NCBI GenBank assembly: GCA_008933995.1
Contig: WARS01000011.1
Coordinates: 17,939,516 to 18,003,515 of the forward strand
Direction: 5' to 3'
Length of the DNA stretch: 64,000 bases
Origin: Datnioides undecimradiatus
Taxonomy: Eukaryota; Chordata; Actinopteri; Lobotiformes; Datnioididae
The notes below the pieces were generated by a model, which was given only the letters and a program-made list of their open reading frames with translations, was not told where the DNA came from and made no database searches. Of this stretch, positions 22,601-35,572 are shown piece after piece. The translations under genes were made by a program, and so were the position numbers. Positions within the stretch are counted from its first letter, which is position 1; every line of letters begins with the position of its first letter.

Positions 22601-24472
22601 AGCGTCTGTTAACCTGGAGAGTCGAGACCAACTAATGTGTTTAAATGTCCCACCGTCTCCAGACGATGGTAGGCTCCAAAGCTGAAGCTCCTGGTGCTGC
22701 GCTCCTTCATCTGGTTCATCTGCATCTCAGCTTTCTCCTCATCGAGAAGCTCCTGAATGAAAACAAAATCAGCATTGTAGTTGTTTCATGTTCAACATCG
22801 AATAAAAACTCATCGAGGTCTGCAAATGAACTGACGCATTTGGGGGCTTTACACACCTGAAGGTCGTTAATGATGACAGAATAGGGAATGCTGTGGACGC
22901 TGAGGTACTCCCTCACAGAGCTCAGACTGGAGCGGGGCACCCGGATGTCGACAGGAAGCTCGGTGGAGACCGGGTCGAGCCAGAAGTCCAGCTGGGATCA
23001 AACGGGAAAACTTAACCACTCGTGATGAAAGGAAGGTACCGAGCAGAACATTCACTTCTTCACTAATTTCTCATTGTCGTGTCCTGAAATAGATCCAGAA
23101 AGCATTAAACCAAAGTGTAGCTTTAGCCTGACACTACAGCGTGCTTATACTGAGCCGCAGCTTTTCAATATAACTCAAATTACTAGAAAATTACCCAACA
23201 TTCATCGAAATGACCAAACTAATTTTCTAGATGAGGGTCTGTTGCTGTGAAATCTTTGTCGTTACTGCACTTCTTCAATATTAAACCTGCAATAACTTAT
23301 TAAGTCTTTAAAAGTGCCAGCAAAAGGTTTAATGAATATAATAAAATAAGAAGAAAAGTTCAATTTCTGGACTTTTCCTGTATTAAAACGATGCAGCTGA
23401 GGGTAAGTGACTTTCTGACGAGCGGGGACGAGTGTTAACCTTCAGCCCACGTTAACACTCAGGTGGATCGTTCCAAGTTGAACTCAACTCGCCATCCGTA
23501 CTTCATGAAACTTCATGAGAAAGGGTTTTGCACGAGCAGCTGAGAAAACTTCATTGTAGGCGTTTGTGTTGTAGTGTCTGCGTGTGTCTGCATGTGTGTG
23601 CGTGTGTGTGTGTGTACCTCCCACTCCTGCTGACTCTCCAGAGCCTGCAGCAGTTGGATCTGTTCCTCGGACTCCACGTTGACCCTGATGACCTGATCTC
23701 TGGAAGAAATTCATTTCCTGAACATGATTATTTGCGTTTCAGGTTTTCAGTCGATGTTCATGACCATCAGCTGAACTGTGCATTGAGCAATACAGGAAGA
23801 TTTTAATTGGCAATTAATGGTGCAGAACAGGAAGTGCACAAACCGACGACCCCCTCTGTATAAACAACTGTAATTATGAATTCATCTTTCTCTGGTGCTA
23901 AAGCCTTGTCATGTTCTCCCTATTGCATATTAATGTAGTCCTGCAGCTTATGTAGTCATTTGACATGCACAGTATAAGGCATCTAAGGCTGAAAAACCCA
24001 CCTAATCACACTCTCTCTACATACTTTTATCTAATAACTAAGCCTCCATCTTCATTCTCTAAACTAAACAGTACGCAGTGTTTGCGTGCTAAGTGTTTGG
24101 TTGGATTTTTAATGTCCAAATGAAGTTTATTCTGCCACTATAATTATTTATTTTGCGAGAAAAATGAACTTTCAGAATTTCAGAAACAGCCACTGTGTTT
24201 GGCTGTTTCCACGTTCAGCACGTGCCGAGCAGCGTTCACAGCCGCCGTTCGTCTGTTTGGGTTGATTCCTGTGTTTTCTGACACACCGGAGGTTAATCAG
24301 AGTTCACGTTATCACACCAATCAGGTACGAAAATGAATAATTAGATTGAGAACGCGTGGAAAGTATTGAAACTTGAATGTCACCGTCTTCCTGAAAGGAG
24401 CACTTACCCGGTGAAGGCCTTCTCGGCTCTGGCCGCGGCCACGAGCACCAACAGCAGCCACAGAGCTCTCAT
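19640..24472 (-). CDS. cpa2: Pancreatic procarboxypeptidase A, CPA2 type
   Basis: Complete: 11 in-phase exons encode 419 aa (human CPA1 and CPA2: 419). Exons: 24408-24472, 23618-23699, 22857-22991, 22654-22752, 22027-22128, 21837-21938, 21547-21657, 21327-21417, 20963-21162, 20130-20214, 19640-19827. The signal peptide is [16 protein letters not shown]. An activation propeptide follows to about residue 110, ending in a K110/R112 trypsin site. The M14 catalytic domain keeps the zinc ligands H179, E182 and H306 (mature 69, 72, 196), R237, N254, R255, Y358 and the catalytic E380. M313 and A378 (mature 203 and 268) and the cysteine pair C320/C354 (mature 210/244) match CPA2, which prefers bulky aromatic C-terminal residues, over CPA1. 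The product is a secreted digestive zymogen. The family call is firm; a fish-specific paralogue name is possible. Confidence 0.92.
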
Positions 24473-24519
24473 CTCGTCTGTTTCGGGGCCACAAATGCAT
24501 CAGACGTCAGTTTTTCTCG

Positions 24520-24557
24520 TCTTTTACCATCACCAGGTGACAGGTGGACCATTCCCA
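24520..24557 (-). promoter_or_regulatory. PTF1-like element and TATA-like box upstream of cpa2
   Basis: Two CAGGTG E-boxes (24534-24539 and 24541-24546) are followed after 5 bp by TTCCCA (24552-24557). E-box plus TC-box at this spacing is the composite site of the pancreatic acinar factor PTF1. On the gene strand a TAAAAG TATA-like motif lies at about 24521-24526. That would place transcription start near 24495, with a 5' UTR of only about 20 nt, as is usual for pancreatic zymogen genes. The motifs are seen; the function is inferred. Confidence 0.5.
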
Positions 24558-24559
24558 CG

Positions 24560-26927
24560 CAGGAGTCTTAGCTCACTCCGCTGATAACCACACTTGGCCC
24601 TCCTGTCTGGAAAAAGAGTTATTTTGGGTGACGAACCTGCTGAATAAGTTTTATTTTATCGGTGACTGTTCCCTGTTGTTTCTCTAACTTACTCAACTGA
24701 GTGACTCCGCCACATTAAGCCTGATCTATTGCACTGTCATCACGGTTTGCACATGATGTTTCAGCTCCATCTGTGGGAAGCAGCACATGGATTCATTACC
24801 GAAAGGACAAACCCTGGATTCGTCACAGTTTCCAGATGCAGTGCCTCCACGTGAGCCGTTATCACATGTTGCACATGCACATGAGGTGTGAGAAGGTCAA
24901 ACGACCTAAACAGATTATTTAGGTCTTGGTTTTTTACTGATTTGAGGTAAAATTCTTAAGTTTTGCACAAGAATAAAGCAAAGATTTGGCAAAAGACCGA
25001 ACAAATGAAGAACCATGTAAAGCAGAAATGCATTTTTCAATTGCATGTCATGCTGTAAATCCACTTAAACTTATCTAACCTGGTGAAACACAATCATCAT
25101 AATGTAGAATCCTGTCTTTGTCACGTCACGTGGCAAAGTTCTTGTAGCTAACTAATGACTAACAACTCCGACTTGTGTTTTAAAGAGAAGACATTTCTGT
25201 TTTAGCATGATTTAAACTGTAAATCTGTTCAGCAGGTCTGTATAGCTCAGGTTTGATTCATTAACTCATTAAATCTTTTTGTGACCAAATACAACGATCT
25301 TTCAAACAATTGTGTCTTGCCAATTTGGGGAAAACCCTTTTGTCTTTTGACACAGCAAGGCCTCCATACACAGATCCAGGTCTATAAAGAAATGCTTTTC
25401 CCAGAGTGGGGTGCAAGAACAACCTCATCCAAAACCTTTAGCATGAACAACATACTGCGATGTTGGGATATTATATAATTTAATATTACATTATTACATT
25501 AAATGTGTAGTTTGCGTGTCCGCCTGCCTCTTGCATGTGAGCACAGTGACCAGTAGATGGCAACGCACCACCAAACTTCTCTAAGGGGGTACAACACAGT
25601 GATAATACATCTGTTTAATGGCTACAGTGGCTGAAAGGCTGGAATTACCCTGAATCTTAAATGATTGATCACACAATGAGGTTTGATCTGTGTCATTATT
25701 AGATTTGAGGAGGGAGCTACTCACAAAACTCTACACTGTATGAATAAAAAATAAAGTAGACAGTTATTTTTATATCTGATTAATTGTTTGAGTCTCTTTT
25801 TCATGCAAAATACTAAAAAACCTGCATGAAAAGCTTCTTAAAGATGATTATTCTCTGCTTTTATGCAAGTTTAAACGCATTTAACATCAAAACGAGGTGT
25901 TTGTAACGCGGTTCATTAATAAACTGGGAGGTTTTTGAAGTTTTTTAAGTCTTTTATGATGCAGCAACTTGCATATTAATCAATTTTAAAACACCTCAGA
26001 AGTTTATTTTCCTCCCTTTAACACCCAGTCATCTTTATATTATTGTTTTGAATGTATTTCTTGTAATATGTATCAGCTGACTGCACAAAAGTGACCATTA
26101 CATCAACTCCAAATGCACAGTGAGGTAATGAAAGAGAGGGACGAGGAATTGATTCACAGTCCTCTCTCAGCTTTCCCCCACAGGTGCAAACACAATCAGA
26201 TCTCATGTCTGTCAGCTGAGGATTCTGCTTTTGTGTTAAGTTCTTCACCCTGGTTTATATCGGAGTGTGCATCACGCAGCTTCCCCGACACCTTGACTCA
26301 CAGCCAAACCCTCCCTGCTCTCAGGTTTAATAAAAAGGAGGTTTTAACGTGTCACTTTCCTTCCTCTTCACTCCCAAACAATCCCATGAGACACGGTGGG
26401 ACAGGGAGGGATGGGGGGGTGGTTGATAGGAGGGAGGGGTGGGAGGCTCCAGGGGACGTGGGAGTTGAGCTGGGGCTTTCCATCTTTCTCAACGTGGAAA
26501 TTATTTATTGCTATTCTTGCTGCGTGTGTCTGAAAGTTTAATGTCCCCATGAAAAGTGGCTTTACATGCAAATGTGGGTGTAGCGTGTGCATGCGTGTGT
26601 GTTTCCCTCTTTCCTCCACCGTCATTTGCCTCTAAAAGCTATATGAACAAGGCACCCCCGACTAGCCTGTTCCACACGACTTCCTCTGCCACACTATAAA
26701 TAGATCCATTTACATTGCATTTCATGGCTGAGCTCTCTCTCAATATTTCAGAGGCCCACCAGTAAATTGACCATTAATCATTTAGTGCTCACTTGTTCGT
26801 CTCGTTTTGCACATATGCATATATGTTAAGACACAACGGAGCGTTTGCTAAAACACAATCTGTCTGAACTGGGTTTCTGATCATTTGCATGAGAGAGAAA
26901 AGAAGACTTTGCACCTGTTTTATTGAA

Positions 26928-26959
<32 letters not shown>

Positions 26960-29226
26960 GTCAGGGAGCGCTGGCCACCTGAGCACACCTCACTCATGTG
27001 ACTCCTCCGTCCTCGGTCCAGTCTGGCGGTCAGATGACAGACGCGAGGAGAAGTCGGTCACCTGTGACTCCCTTTTGTGGGGAAAACGTCTTTCCTCCAG
27101 GTTCGATTACAGTGTCAGGAGTCAGCCTGGGATGTCTAATTTGTTCCCTTTGTGACTCCACGAGCTGCTGTAATCTAATTCAGCGCGGTGCACCAACTTT
27201 CCCCTCGCCCTGCTTCGTCTGCGACAGAATAACGCTCAACAGCGGGTGTGAACAAAACGTAATGAGAGTGGAGTGAGAGCGAGAAAGTGGCGGTTTCTCT
27301 GCTGGTGGAAAAGTAAAAGTCAGACCTCTGCTTTAAACACGTGGCTGAACCCTCTGATCTACAGCACGAAGCCCATGAATGCTGCCACTGCCTCGCCCGT
27401 TGTATCAGCACCGGCAAATGTATCACTGTCAGCTAACAATACTGTCTCTGTTTAAAGCCTAAAACAATATTATGTTAATCACAGTGGCTGTATTATGAGT
27501 TAATTAACTTGTAATGTGTTAATTGTCAGTCTTGGTAGGACGATTAAGGTAAGCGAAGCGGAAGATAACACATAATTGGAGTAAATCATACACAGGTGTT
27601 TGCATCATTCAGGTATTTGGCACCGTCAGCGCAGGTTACTGATACAGGCTCATTTTGAATTTACCAGAACCTCTCATGACGACAAATGCTGTTAAATTAA
27701 GGTTTGAGCTCGCACACCAACCCATCTCTACAGTCAGCCATGCTCCGCTGACAGTGTTTCCCGTTGATATTCACATCGACTTTGTTAAAAATATCCACCC
27801 AGGCGTTTACACTGATCTGTGTAAAGATTACGTAAGCCCTGAAACGGCGCTGTCACATCCACATTCTCCGCTCTGGCCGATCGAGTGCTGATGGAGCCGC
27901 ACATCTGCGCCACATCACGGACGCGGGGACGGGAGAGGAAGGACGCCTGTCCCAAGGCGCATATTTCAATGCTGAAAATCAGCTTTTTTTTTCTTTTCCT
28001 CTTTAATGTTGTTACTTCTGCATACTCAAGATGACATATCTCCCCGAAGACTAACTCATTACCTTTCTCTCCCCGTCAACCATCCACAGCTAACAGCGAG
28101 CTGACAAACTGTCCTTTGGGCTGTTTAACTCTGTCTAGATTCCAGCACACATTAGTCTTGTCTTTTGCAAACTGGCTGCTTCACAGAAATCCCCAACAAC
28201 ACATCCTGCACCCAAATCTGCCTCTTTATCCTTTTCCTCATAACACAGATTTCTCAGTGTTGACTGGATGATGGAATACTTCATTCTGGGTCTGACTCTG
28301 CATTATTGCATCATGCCTGAAGATTTGTTTATTACGTAAGAGTCTAAGAAAAGACCCAGCAGCCCAGGAAGGCCTCGGCTCGTGTAAAAATAGAATGGCA
28401 GGCACAAAACGATCTGGTTATATTTAGAAACACTACCCCGTCCACTTCTAAGAATAGCAGGAGAGATGTTTCATATTCATCCAAAGACTGCGCCTTGTAC
28501 TTGCCAGGACGTTTCTACCCCTGTAGTTTCTGAATCGACCGGACAGACGCTGCCTTCTGCAGGGTTGGTGTGTGTTTGTGTGCTGGCTGCGGGCTTTTTG
28601 AGGTGCACGTCATCAAAATTTTACACACTATTCCTTATTCCATTACTCATCACCGCCTATTTCAGCAAGCGTGCATCTCACAGTTGATGAGCTTATAAGG
28701 GGGAGCGAGGGAAATAAAACTGGCAGAAACGGCAGCTCGGAGACTCAAGTGGCTGCCCGTGTTGGCTCAAGTGATATTAGATTCATGCTGAGCTTGTTCA
28801 AGTCTGCTTTATTGCTTTAGAGTCTCAGTGCTCAATGCAGGTGGTCCCTGTAGTGAGAGAAAGCCAGGATGTGCAATTCCCCCGAGAGGCGCGTATTAAA
28901 AAGTCAATTTTTTGTGTCAGATAAGATGAAGCGGGGGTCTGATGGAGCTATGTGAGAAAATTAACTGATCCGTTTTATGAGAAACTACATTTCTGAGAGA
29001 TTTTATTGTCTGCTTTTATTTAGCTCTCCAAGTTGTGAGCCATTGTAAGATGAAATTAGATTAGGTGGATCGGTATCCTCTTCAAAAAGACAATTTTATG
29101 CTATTATGTTTTTTTTTCTGAGATTCTGTTTTTACCTTTTCCTGCTTGTGTTATTAATAAACTTTTTGCTTTTCATGCCAAGACTTCCATGAGACAATCA
29201 ATACCACTGTTAATGATAGTGCTACA
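24560..29226. other. Intergenic; no gene recognised
   Basis: The open frames here are short and without family motifs. Visible simple repeats are (TG)n at about 26927-26955 and a G-rich run at 26390-26450. A stretch at about 26694-26810 resembles conserved noncoding DNA and starts with an exact MEF2 consensus. I see no exon chain, tRNA or rRNA. Confidence 0.5.
26927..26955. repeat. (TG)n microsatellite
   Basis: A run of TG dinucleotides with one CG interruption. Confidence 0.9.
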
Positions 29227-29880
29227 GAATGGAGACAAGTAGCTTAGCGTAGCTTAGCATAAAGACAAAGACCGGACAGATACAAACAGTTTGAAATTAA
29301 CAAATTAGCAGGTCGTATCTCTTAAAAATGGCAAATTGTAGCAATGGTAGCAGTTACTTGCTGGATTTCTGTTTCTTTGTTGGCCTGTCAGCAACTGAAG
29401 TCTCTTGTGGTTGCCTGACAACCTCACAGTGATCACATGAGTCGCTTTTGTTAGATTAGTAGCTAAGGTAAGCTAACTGCCTGCCGGCTACTTGCTGGAT
29501 TTGTGTTTCTTTGTTGGCCTGTCAGCAACTTCCTGAAGTCTCTAGTGGTTACCTGGCAACCTCACAGTGATCACATGAGTCACTTTTGTTAGATTAATAG
29601 CTAAGGTAAGCTAACTGCCTGCTGACTACTTGCTGGATTTGTGTTTCTTTGTTGGCCTGTCAGCAACTTCCTGAAGTCTCTTGTGGTTACCTGGCAACCT
29701 CACAGTGATCACATGAGTCGCTTTTGTTAGATTAATAGCTTTTGTTAGCTAACAGAAGCAACTCTTGTGCTCACTGAGTTTAGCAGCTAAGCTAAGCTAA
29801 CCACCTGCTGGCTCTTATTTCACATTTAGTTTACAGGCATTAAAAGTCACATCAATCTTCTTGTTGAAACATGGGAAAGA
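29227..29880. repeat. Compound repeat with a 3-copy minisatellite of about 138 bp
   Basis: Three tandem units begin with CTTGCTGGATTTGTGTTTCT at 29357, 29491 and 29629 (spacings 134 and 138 bp). Each runs through TTGGCCTGTCAGCAACT, CAACCTCACAGTGATCACAT and TTTTGTTAGATTAATAGCTA. The array is flanked by blocks of the same fish repeat family seen at 1459-1545: inverted at 29227-29300 and forward at 29785-29880. The array therefore probably arose by duplication inside such an element. There is no sign of unique spacers, so it is not a CRISPR array. Confidence 0.85.
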
Positions 29881-30021
29881 AGTTGGATTAGTACATTTTC
29901 TATTTTGCTGAAAACAAACATGGAGTACCACAGGGAACGATTCTGGGACCTGTTTCATTTACTCTCTCTGCATACACGCCTCATTCAAGCCCACTGACTG
30001 CAGCAAGTGTGCTTCACTGTA

Positions 30022-30659
30022 CAGTCAAGATAAAAAGTCTGCACTCCTTTATTAAATGGCAGGTTTTTCAAATGTAAAGACAGAAATGACAACACTGCAA
30101 ATGTCAGACCTGTTCCATCTTTAATGTGATCCCATAGCAACCAAAATTATGCATTTTTTAAATAAATAAAAAAACACAACAACCTGATTGCATAAGTCTG
30201 CACACCATTAATGGAGTATCCAGCTGTGTTCAGGGTAGCCAGTCACTAGTAGGTAAAAGCATACACCATTGATTTAACCAGATTAAAGTCAGCTCTATGA
30301 CAACAAAGTACACATCCAAGTGGACCAAGGCTTTAGTGAAGGAAAGTGAAAGTGTTGGAATGGAGCCCAGACCTCAGTCCCATCAATTACATGTAGAATG
30401 ACCAGTTAACAGAGACTCATTTACAGAGACTTGCTCTTGTAACAGATGCAAAAAGTGTGTCTACGAACCATCAGTTAGGTGGATTGTGAAGAACTGTGCA
30501 ATCGTGGTGTTGCTAGAGCCAATAGATGCTGCTGGTTGAGGATCAGCTTGAGAGAGCTTGAGATGGAGCATGGCTGCTATGCACATTATTGTTATTTCAG
30601 GCTTTACAGGACAAAACCCTGCAAATTCACAAGGGTGTGTAGACTCTTTACACCCACTG
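30022..30659 (+). mobile_element. Degenerate, internally deleted Tc1/mariner-like transposon
   Basis: The left end reads CAGTCAAGATAAAAAGTCTG after a TA dinucleotide. The right end, reverse-complemented, reads CAGTGGGTGTAAAGAGTCTA and continues CACACCC; the pair forms imperfect terminal inverted repeats. At 30352-30387 one frame reads VLEWSPDLSPIN, the C-terminal end of the DDE transposase core of Tc1 elements. At 638 bp it lacks most of the usual 1.2-1.6 kb and has no intact transposase frame. It is a dead remnant. Confidence 0.75.
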
Positions 30660-33600
30660 CTGCTGGATGCACTGTGAGTTTTTAAATTCTAATTATGAGC
30701 ATACGGAGGCCCCGATCGTCAGCTGTGAACACATTAGTCCAGTCATTAAAAAGAAATTATGGGAAAACTAGATCAGTTCTGTTTGTTAGTACAACAGAGA
30801 GGACGGCGTGCTTTTACACCCTGACACCTCCATTACTGCGATGCCTCACTGGCTTGTTTGTAACGGCTCCAAATTGTGCAAAAATCAGCAGCGAGACTAC
30901 TGACCAGAAAAAAAATAATGCATTTTTTCACACGTCACCTAATTTTGGCTTCACTGCACTGGTTGCAATGAATCTCTGCTTTTAGTCACATGCAAAGCTT
31001 TGCATGGCCGAGGAGATATAACTCAACCTCTGGCCCCTTAGTGTCCAGGCAGGCCTTTCAGATTCAAGTAATCAAAGTTTCTCTCACCCCTTTTTTATAG
31101 AAACTTCAACACAACTTGTGCATTTCCTCCCTTTTTTCATGTTGTGTGTTCATGTAGGTTGTATTTCGCTGTGTTTTATTGTGTAATGTTCTTAAATCAA
31201 GAAGCCACGTGCATAAATGCATATTTTATATATATATATTCAAAGGTGCTACACAAACAGATATTATTAATATTTGTCTAAATCACAATGGAGTTTTAGC
31301 AGCAGATGTCCACTCTCTGCTGTAAATGTTTTGTTTTTTTTGTGCATGTGTGTGGAGGGGGGGTTGCCAATTAAAGTTTCTGAATATAGCCTCAAGTGGG
31401 AGGCAACCGTAATAATATAATAAATCAACATGAAGTTAAAAGTCATATGCAGACAAACATGCAGAGCAGATAGCATTGAGCGCTCATTAAAATCTTGGAC
31501 AGGACTGGAACAAGGAATAGAGAAGAAGTCTACTGGCTGTAATTAGCACACTGTCACTTGTTACAAAGCTGCCCACGTCCTTAGCATGTCAGATCACTTC
31601 ACAAGAGCATCAACCGATTGTTTTGCTGCTACTCTGAACGTCTGAACGTCTGTGCCACATAACAAAGCAGAGAAACGTCGGATTGTGTATTTTAAAAAGA
31701 CCGGAGGCTACTACACTCACACACAACACTGTCTCTGCATCTCTTACTGGGCGGTCAGATCGGAAAACAACCAAATAAATAAAATAAAGCACAGAAATAT
31801 GAATGGATTATAACTTTGATGGTTTAATTTGCAGCACCATGAAGCAGATGGCGCCACCACAGCGCTCTCTTATTTCTATCCTACAGAAGCCACGTACTTC
31901 TCCGGTCTCTCCTGGTGCTCAGTGCGGTGCTAAATAATGAAGCAGAGGTTCCATAAAACGTGATTGTACAAAGAATGTCGGTGTCATATAATGTAAAAAG
32001 GAAAAGGCGCTTTGAGGGATCCCTCAACCGTGAACTCGTCTAACTGCTGTTGTCATGTGAAAACTTCATAAAGCCAAACCCCTTTGAAAACCCCCCTCGG
32101 ATAACAGAGGTAATCCACTTGAGTCTAAACCCAGACCTGTTTTTATTAGACCCTGAAACAGTGACACATCAGTGTCATGTTGTTGCTCTCCCAACCATCC
32201 AGAGGTAATAAAATAACATTTCTCTCAGAGTTGTATGAACGGCTGTTATAAATCAGGCTAAATACACTAACTAGTGAAGTGCACCACTGAGCTTACAAGA
32301 CTTAGATGAATGCGAATGCAATTATTTGGGCTTCGTTTCCAGGACGCCGCTCCTAAAGGTGTGTTCTTCAACAGATCTGAGAGCTGCATTCAAATTATTG
32401 CAGAAAGCTGCTTTTATTGTGGCGTAGTGTGCTGCACTGATCCCGCGCTGACGCCTGGGCTGCACAGAGCGAAGCAGGGGCGCGTGGAAAGTTCAGATTT
32501 GTTGAACTCTGGCCCGATCTGCTCTGACCTTCGCGAGCAAAGGGCTGTACAATCATTACCAAAGGGATTAGTGCTACCAAAGTTTATATTAAAGCACCCG
32601 ACTTTGACTTTGACTTGCATTAAGTTGCCAATAAGTCCGACAGGCTCCTGATTTGAGCAAAGCACCACATAATGTCTTAATTATAATGCAAGAACAAAGC
32701 ATCTGATGGAAACAGACAACTTTACAACCTTTCCTCCTCTGGCGTGTGTGGTACAGCATCTCTTTCTGTTTCCTCAGAGTCTAACAAACGACCACCGACA
32801 CATGACACGCTGCATTCAATCAGCGACCAATCAACACCAGTTTGGAGAAGGAATCAGGTCAGTGAAGCGGTAACGGCGCGGCTCTTGGCTGCCACAAAAA
32901 TGGGAAGACTAACTTATTGGCAACCATAACAATCAAAACATGCAAACGAATGATGAGAGGAAAGTCTGTAGTTAAGTGTAGTGGAGTGGATAAGCAACAA
33001 TGTTCTGCATGGAGACCTGGCTGCTGCTCTGGAATAAATGCACGGGGGCGCGCCGGGCCCAGGTGCGTCCCCGTGCCGCTGATTACCCTCCGAATTACGT
33101 CTGCAGCCCTGGAGACAGAAAGCACAACCGCAGCAGCTAACTCAAACAGAGGAGCGGTCACACAAGAAAGGGTTTGGTGTTGGGGTGGAGGCTGGAGAAG
33201 AAGAAAACAGTAGGATAAAGTCCAAATTACAGTCCATTAATTCATTTAGTCGGTAATGGAGACCGGCAGATGGTACCTGGTGGCAGACAGAGTTGTGGAG
33301 GGAAAGCAGCGCCAACAAGGAACCAGTCTAAACGCAGGTGGTAACAGTGTGCTATTAAAATTTTAATTATAACCAATTTAAGCAAAATAAAAATGATTAT
33401 TGCCACGTAGGGTCAATCCCCGTCTGGCGAGTTTGAACGTTTCCAGGTTAGCTGCAACAAAAGTGGTGGCAAATTGGTGTAAATGCCATAAATGTATGAG
33501 TTTACAGTACAGGTGAGTCATTCAAGTGGCAATAACTTTTATATTTGACAATACGCCGCACTGCTCGGTGATGACCCACACATGCAGGCTGCCAACATGA

Positions 33601-35309
33601 ACCAGCATTGGAGTCTGTCGGCTTGCTGCCATTATTTATGCCCTGGAGTGGCTTTTCAATCAGTCCAGATCATTAAGTATTCAATACCAGTGACTGGTGA
33701 TGGTCACGTGACATTTCCCGGAGGTGATGAAGACCACCCGAAGGTACTCCACACTGGTGTGCTGTTATTAAAGATTTCCAATGTACAAATGGGCCGGGGG
33801 TTGAATGCCACAGACGGGGCGGGGAAATAAGGGAGGTCTGCGATAGATTTTCAGATCCTGAGGCTGAAAACCGATTTTGTCCTGAAAAATGACGCATTTC
33901 TCAAGCCGAGTTTTGAAGAGTCTCTGAAATAGGACAGCCTGCCAGCCCCTTAGAAGGTATTAGATCTTGAGATCCACACTTTTAAGGTGTAATGGCGTGA
34001 AGTACACCTATTTCAGTGTGCCGGCTCTGCTGGAAAGGATTTTATTGGCGTCGTCAGGCAGCGCAGGTGCCCGTCAACTCCATATCAACAGGGAGAGAGA
34101 ACACGCTGTCTCCGTGCTTTTAAAGAGCCTAAACATATAGACAAACATGCTAATTACATAGTATGTACAGTACATTCTGGATGTATCCACATTGGTCTTG
34201 TGGACCAAAAAAACAAGTTTTAGTTCTGTTTATTAAGTTTATTTCTGCAGTTTGGTGACATCCTAAACAGCCAGACACAAACCACAAACAACAACAAATA
34301 AGGTTTGATATGAATATTTATTTAAAGACTTCAATTCTTACAGAAATAGTCATTTTAAATCACTCTTTAGTGCCTTCCATATTTCCTTTTAGAACAGTAA
34401 AACCTGTGCTGTCTTGCAGTATCACTAAGCTTAAGTACTGAGTTTTTTTAGTAAATATTATGTTTTAATGGGCAAATTATTTTGATAAGTTTGATAGTGT
34501 AGTTACAAGCATCATGCAGAAGTCATGAATTGCTATTTTGGGATCCAAAATGAGGCTTTTATGAGCAATAACTGTTGGAAAAATGAATGATTTGTCAGTT
34601 TATGATGAAACCCAGATCGGGAGTGACTTTAAAAATGGCGTGTCGGAGGCCGGAGCGGCATTATTCCCAGCCGAATGATTCAGCCCCTTTGCTGAGAGCG
34701 AGACAGCCCAGTTTTTCTCTGTTCGGATCATTCGCCCTCTTATCCACATCACATCAACCACCGGGTTTGAGAGACGAGTCTGATGTGCATGAGCGTACCC
34801 AGAAAAAAATAAAAAATAAAATAAAAAACAAACCAGAGAACAGGAATCAGTCTTCGAAAGAAACATCTGAAGGCATTGCACAATTCCAAGATTGATCAGT
34901 GAGATTTCTTTAAGGCAAAAAAGTTTTAAATACTCTGAAAACAACACGTAAATATGTTATATTACAGCTGTTTTTCTTCCTAAACCCACCGGTGCATCTC
35001 TGTTAGAAAAAAGATCTACACATGCAAACGTAATGCATGCTATAAAAAAAACCCAGAACATCAGAGCAAAACAGGATATTCATCACGAGCATTCAATTAA
35101 ACCACTTTGTTAATATTATAAGGTATAGTAAACAACTTTCATGTTGTACGTGTGAAGAGTACGTGGGCGTCCGTATGGCCTGGCATGCTGACATTGTACC
35201 GCCTTGGCAGAGTGACATGGATGCGACGGTGAGCGGTGGAGGCAGCGAGGTGTAAGCCTACTTCATTAAAGCTTGGTTGTCCACCAGTAGCGCGCTGCTC
35301 GTTGTTTTT
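30660..35309. other. Intergenic; no gene recognised
   Basis: I see no exon chain, tRNA or rRNA. The segment about 32540-32690, with a TAATTATAATGCAAGAAC motif, looks like a conserved noncoding element, but this is an impression only. The open frames up to 115 codons carry no recognisable motif. Confidence 0.45.
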
Positions 35310-35323
35310 TTTATTATTTATTT

Positions 35324-35536
35324 TCACGCCTTGTAGTCTCCTACACAATAAATGCTTTTGATTGTCACTCCTACACTGACACAGCCCCAGAGGAACAGCG
35401 ATTTCACACATTGCAGCCGCACGTGACAAACACGTCGGTAGCTACATGTTAAGACTTCCAACTCCACCGGGGTGCAACGCAAACGACGTTCATTTCCTCT
35501 TCCTCGGGGCAAATCCATGCATGCCACAGAAAACAT
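35324..35536 (-). CDS. Small ORF of unknown function below a promoter-like cluster
   Basis: A 70-codon frame starting MFSVACMDLPRGRGNERRLR, with no recognised family. It is rich in Cys, Arg and Val, has no signal peptide, and has a mildly hydrophobic segment (VKSLFLWGCVSVGVTI) near the C-terminus. It is listed because of its setting. Its ATG lies about 40 bp downstream of an ACTACAACTCCCATA motif on the same strand, with a CCAAT box further up. Its TGA is followed after 1 nt by AATAAA (35317-35322) and then another (35310-35315). It could be a small single-exon gene, a noncoding RNA, the first exon of a longer gene, or chance. Confidence 0.2.
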   Translation of the reverse strand: MFSVACMDLPRGRGNERRLRCTPVELEVLTCSYRRVCHVRLQCVKSLFLWGCVSVGVTIKSIYCVGDYKA

Positions 35537-35572
35537 CTACATAATGTCACATCTGCACTGTGCTTCATAGAT

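Noticed and set aside
26113-26541. A 142-codon plus-strand frame considered as a gene.
   Set aside because: It has no family motif, crosses a G-rich low-complexity run, and has no supporting splice or promoter signal.
29357-29765. Regular repeats considered as a CRISPR array.
   Set aside because: The units are adjacent copies of about 138 bp with no unique spacers, and the genome is a vertebrate's.
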